DNA of 64,000 nucleotides from Ephydatia muelleri (lineage: Eukaryota > Porifera > Demospongiae > Spongillida > Spongillidae). A program made the translations under genes and the position numbers. The notes under the pieces are model-generated. The model was given only the letters and a program-made list of their open reading frames with translations, made no database searches and was not told the origin of the DNA. The DNA is taken from positions 90,751 to 154,750 of the forward strand of contig JABACO010000071.1 of assembly GCA_013339895.1 (NCBI GenBank), in the 5' to 3' direction. This document shows, in pieces, positions 45,330-64,000 of the stretch; position 1 is the first letter of the stretch; every line of letters starts with the position of its first letter.

Positions 45330-47616
45330 GGAGGGAAATAGGTGAATCCCAAAAATGTGAACATCTCAATGCATGTGAAGGTAAGGTACATATGAACACA
45401 ACCTGCATCAAAGCTGTCAAAACAGTAAGTATTAATGAGAGCGGGGCGGGATACACAGTGTGATGAAGAGAGGACCCCCTTCCCCCCCCCCCCCCCCCCC
45501 CCCCAGGGCTCTACCAACTTACTGTTAATCATGCTGATGACACACACACTCACACCAACACTCACACTCCATGCACACATGCACACTTACACCTACACTA
45601 TGCACACATTTACACTTACACCTACACATTCACACTAGCATGCACACTGACACACCCCACACACTGACACCACACACTCCACAACACATACTCACACACC
45701 CACACATTTGCACATTCCCAACCACACACACTCACACACTCCACCATGGCCAACACCCACTTACTGGCATTCTTGCTGGCTCCATCCATGGCCGACATCC
45801 TGGAGCTCTGCTCGCTACACGCTGCCTCCTTCATGGCATAGTAGATGAGGTTAGCTAGAGTCATCTCGTGGTAGCAACGGAGGACGTCATCGTCCACATC
45901 ATCGTATACCGCCATCTTCTCTGCAAAGAGAAGACCACACCCACCTCAATATAGGAAAGCAGCAAGTGGGTGTGGTACCTGACTCAGTGAGTGTTCGCAG
46001 AGGAACCAGAGGCTGTTGAGTGGTGAGATACGACACAACAGACCTGCAATGGACAAATTAATACGAAATCAAACAGGAAATTGCGCAAACATGATTTGTA
46101 CAAACTGCATCATCCTATGTACCATATGCGCATATACAGTGAACGTGTCTTCTGAATGTACAATGTGTGGGACAGTGTCCAGCAGCATAATCACCCTTGT
46201 GATGCCTTTGTCAAGTTTTCCAAGACAAGACAAGCAAAGGAAGAGGAACCCTTGCATTGAAATGTATGGAAATAACTCCACACAGGACAGTCCTACTCTT
46301 AATGCGTTAGAATCATTTCATAAAAAGAGCTTTCTAGTTCATAGAACATTTGCCAAAATAATCTACCCACAAGGGCAATTATGCTGGACACCATGTCCAC
46401 ATATACGTACGCACATACTTGAATTTGCTGTAGACGATCTCCGCCGAATCATATTCGTAGCCACTGTTCAGAATCTCCTGCGCCACCCACGAGGCCTCTA
46501 TAAAGACAGGTGGCTTCCTGCCCACCTCAGAGAAGACCATGGAGATGCTCTGGCGGTTCTGCCTCTGCAGGATGTTGCGCACCTTGTCCCCAATGCACAC
46601 CACAGAGGTGGACGAGTCCTTGGGCCTCTCTGCCAGGACGGCCTTCACGTTCTTGGCTATGTTGGTGTGGATGCTCCCGCAGAGGCCTCGGTCCGACGAG
46701 ACGGCCACCACTAGGTGCTTGGATTTACGGTCCTTGGAGGCTAGGTCAGCCTTCTCGTACAGGGCTATGGGAGAGGAGAGGGAGGGAGAAGGGTTGAGAT
46801 GGGGAGAGAGAGGAGGGGTGGAATGGGTTTGAGTTTGGGAATGGAGGAGGAAGTGGAACGGGATTGAGATTGGGAATGAAGAGATGATGCACACATTAGA
46901 AAAGAAGGTATGTATGTTATATACAATGTCTAAAACAACTGCTATAAGATAAAAAGGTTTGATTCATCGCTGAAGGGATTTTAATGACAGTTGGTCCTAC
47001 CAAATGACTCAAGGTACCGATCATTTCCTTCAAACCTAGCACACAGACTAATAACGTTCATACACAGCATATGCTCCACATCAATTACCTTCACCAGAGA
47101 TACTATATCCATGCAACTAGCTTCCCCCTCTCATCCTTACAAAAGCTTACGCTATCCATGGACGCCTATCGGTTACCGACGCCATTTATACGGGCCTGCG
47201 TGGAAAAGACAACACACCACCGTACGTGTTGTGGGTACAGGTCCCCCTCCCTTACCAGCTGCTCCTTGTCCGTATACTCTCGCGGGCTGCAGCTCACGCT
47301 CCGCTTTGGCATACTTGGCAGCAGACACCATCTTCATGGACTTGGTAATCTTCTGGATGTTCTTCACCGACTTCAGGCGCATGGAGACTTTGAAAGAATA
47401 AGTAGCCAGCACTCATACTCCCGACCTTTCCCCGCGCCAACACACCTCAGCTACATGCTATACTTACTAGCCTTGAGGGTGGCCATTCCTCTAACCGCCT
47501 GCACACCGCTGTGCCTGAAACCATGCAGTGTCGATTCCTGCTTCTATTTACAGTGAATTTGCTTACCATGCAGGTCGTATTGCCGTTTGCAGTGTTTGAA
47601 ATACAACGGACGCCAT
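45156..47616 (-). CDS. ATP5F1C: mitochondrial ATP synthase F1 subunit gamma, complete, 7 exons
   Basis: Exons 47616-47567, 47514-47468, 47387-47256, 46764-46419, 46043-45979, 45920-45765 and 45259-45156 join in frame to 299 codons plus stop, close to animal gamma subunits. All introns are GT-AG. The N-terminus [17 protein letters not shown] is Arg-containing and acid-free, a mitochondrial targeting peptide, cut before MATLKA. Family blocks follow: [46 protein letters not shown] and the C-terminal rotor helix [20 protein letters not shown] ending GAAALV. Gamma is the central shaft of F1, turning inside the alpha3beta3 ring. The last intron holds a 52-bp G run. An ATTAAA about 60 bp past the stop could serve polyadenylation. 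No frame damage is visible. Confidence 0.97.
45278..45329. repeat. poly-G run of about 52 bp in the last ATP5F1C intron
   Basis: Uninterrupted G on the plus strand, C on the transcribed gene's sense strand, close to the splice acceptor at 45260. A shorter C run lies at 45482-45504 in the same intron. Confidence 0.95.
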
Positions 47617-47698
47617 ATTTTTTGACCCCTCTTGTGTCGCGTTATTCAGATCAGATAATATTTAAATATTTTCTTGGAGAAGTGCGCAGTATTTAGAA
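47617..47698. promoter_or_regulatory. probable bidirectional promoter between ATP5F1C and TMA7
   Basis: Only 82 bp separate the two divergent start codons, so both 5' leaders and core promoters must overlap or be very short. The interval is AT-rich around AATATTTAAATATT. No TATA box with clear spacing was identified. Confidence 0.65.
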
Positions 47699-48067
47699 AT
47701 GTCGGGCAGGCAAGGTGAGATATATAGACTGTAGCAGTATATTCCAGTCATGTAAATTGCGTTATGTAGGTGGTAAGAAAAAGCCGCTAAAACAGCCGAA
47801 GAAACAGCAGGATGATATGGACGAAGTAACGCAAACAGAATCGATTACATACAAATAGTGTATGTGTACTATCTGTACCTTAGGATGATTTAGCATTTAA
47901 GGAAAAGCAGCGAGAAGAAAAGAAGAAACTAGCGGAAGCACAAGCGAGGGCCTCGCAGAAAGGGCCTATGGGTAAAAATATTTTAGAACATCAGTCTTTT
48001 TTAAATAACAAACAAATCCCCTTCTTTTAAAGGCGGTGGAGGAATTAAGAAAAGCGGCAAGAACTAG
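47699..48067 (+). CDS. TMA7: translation machinery-associated protein 7, complete, 4 exons
   Basis: Exons 47699-47714, 47770-47825, 47884-47971 and 48033-48067 join to 64 codons plus stop, the same length as human TMA7. The product starts MSGRQGGKKKPLKQPKKQQ, has a highly charged helical middle (FKEKQREEKKKLAEAQARA) and ends GGGIKKSGKN, matching the family's conserved ends. TMA7 is a small ribosome-associated protein of largely unknown detail. All introns are short and GT-AG. It is divergent from ATP5F1C and ends 171 bp before the next gene on the same strand. Confidence 0.96.
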
Positions 48068-48238
48068 CTGCTAGTAGCACTTCAAATCCTGGCACTTTTT
48101 ATTTGCAAGTCGTGTATTATTTAGTAAACATGGAAATTACAAGTATTTATGAATATTCGTACGTATGTGTGTGGTTGAATAGCGCGCTTTTGAGTCACGT
48201 TACGCCCCCCCTATTCAGCCCCACCCCTCCCCATACCA

Positions 48239-64000
<15,762 letters not shown>

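Overview
The window is eukaryotic and almost certainly from an invertebrate animal. It carries spliced host genes with short GT-AG introns: a complete mitochondrial ATP synthase gamma gene, a complete TMA7 gene, a large KIND-FERM-PDZ scaffold of PTPN13 type, a C2H2 zinc-finger gene and a decayed usherin-like fibronectin/laminin-G gene. The dense mix of transposons, minisatellites and ACATGTACATGTA-like palindromes suggests a sponge such as a demosponge. That placement is inference; nothing here fixes the species.

Layout. 1-5347: part of a Ty3/gypsy-type fossil on the minus strand, split by a Ginger1-type DNA transposon (1520-5032) with 135-bp inverted repeats, a CCGG target duplication and a second gene fusing a cysteine-rich region, a Ulp1-like peptidase and a PHD finger. 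5350-10611: transposon relics, minisatellites and a small MITE. 10616-14932: a DNA transposon whose minus-strand gene has the zinc-binding N-terminal half of RAG1, bounded by 16-bp inverted repeats starting CACAG and a CGGT duplication. 15-25 kb: foldback elements, two Ty3/gypsy fossils, hAT relics and purine repeats. 25-30.4 kb: the usherin-like pseudogene with a Ty3/gypsy fossil inside it. 30.5-33.6 kb: repeats and a small TIR element. 33645-37151: a TIR element with 9-bp target duplications holding a RecQ-like fragment and a DIRS-like fossil. 37-45 kb: minisatellites, foldbacks and the zinc-finger gene.

45156-64000 is the host-gene-rich end. ATP5F1C (minus) and TMA7 (plus) are divergent, with 82 bp between start codons, so they probably share a promoter. 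171 bp after TMA7 the PTPN13-like scaffold begins. It reads KIND, a long Pro/Ser/Tyr-rich linker built partly from in-frame minisatellites, FERM, then five PDZ domains, and runs off the window before any phosphatase domain.

The two most unusual objects are the RAG1-N-terminal-like transposon and the Ginger1 element with its Ulp1/PHD gene. Both have ends and target duplications readable base by base. Several coding regions, including the scaffold gene, contain one-base frame inconsistencies, which may be real decay or uncorrected assembly indels.
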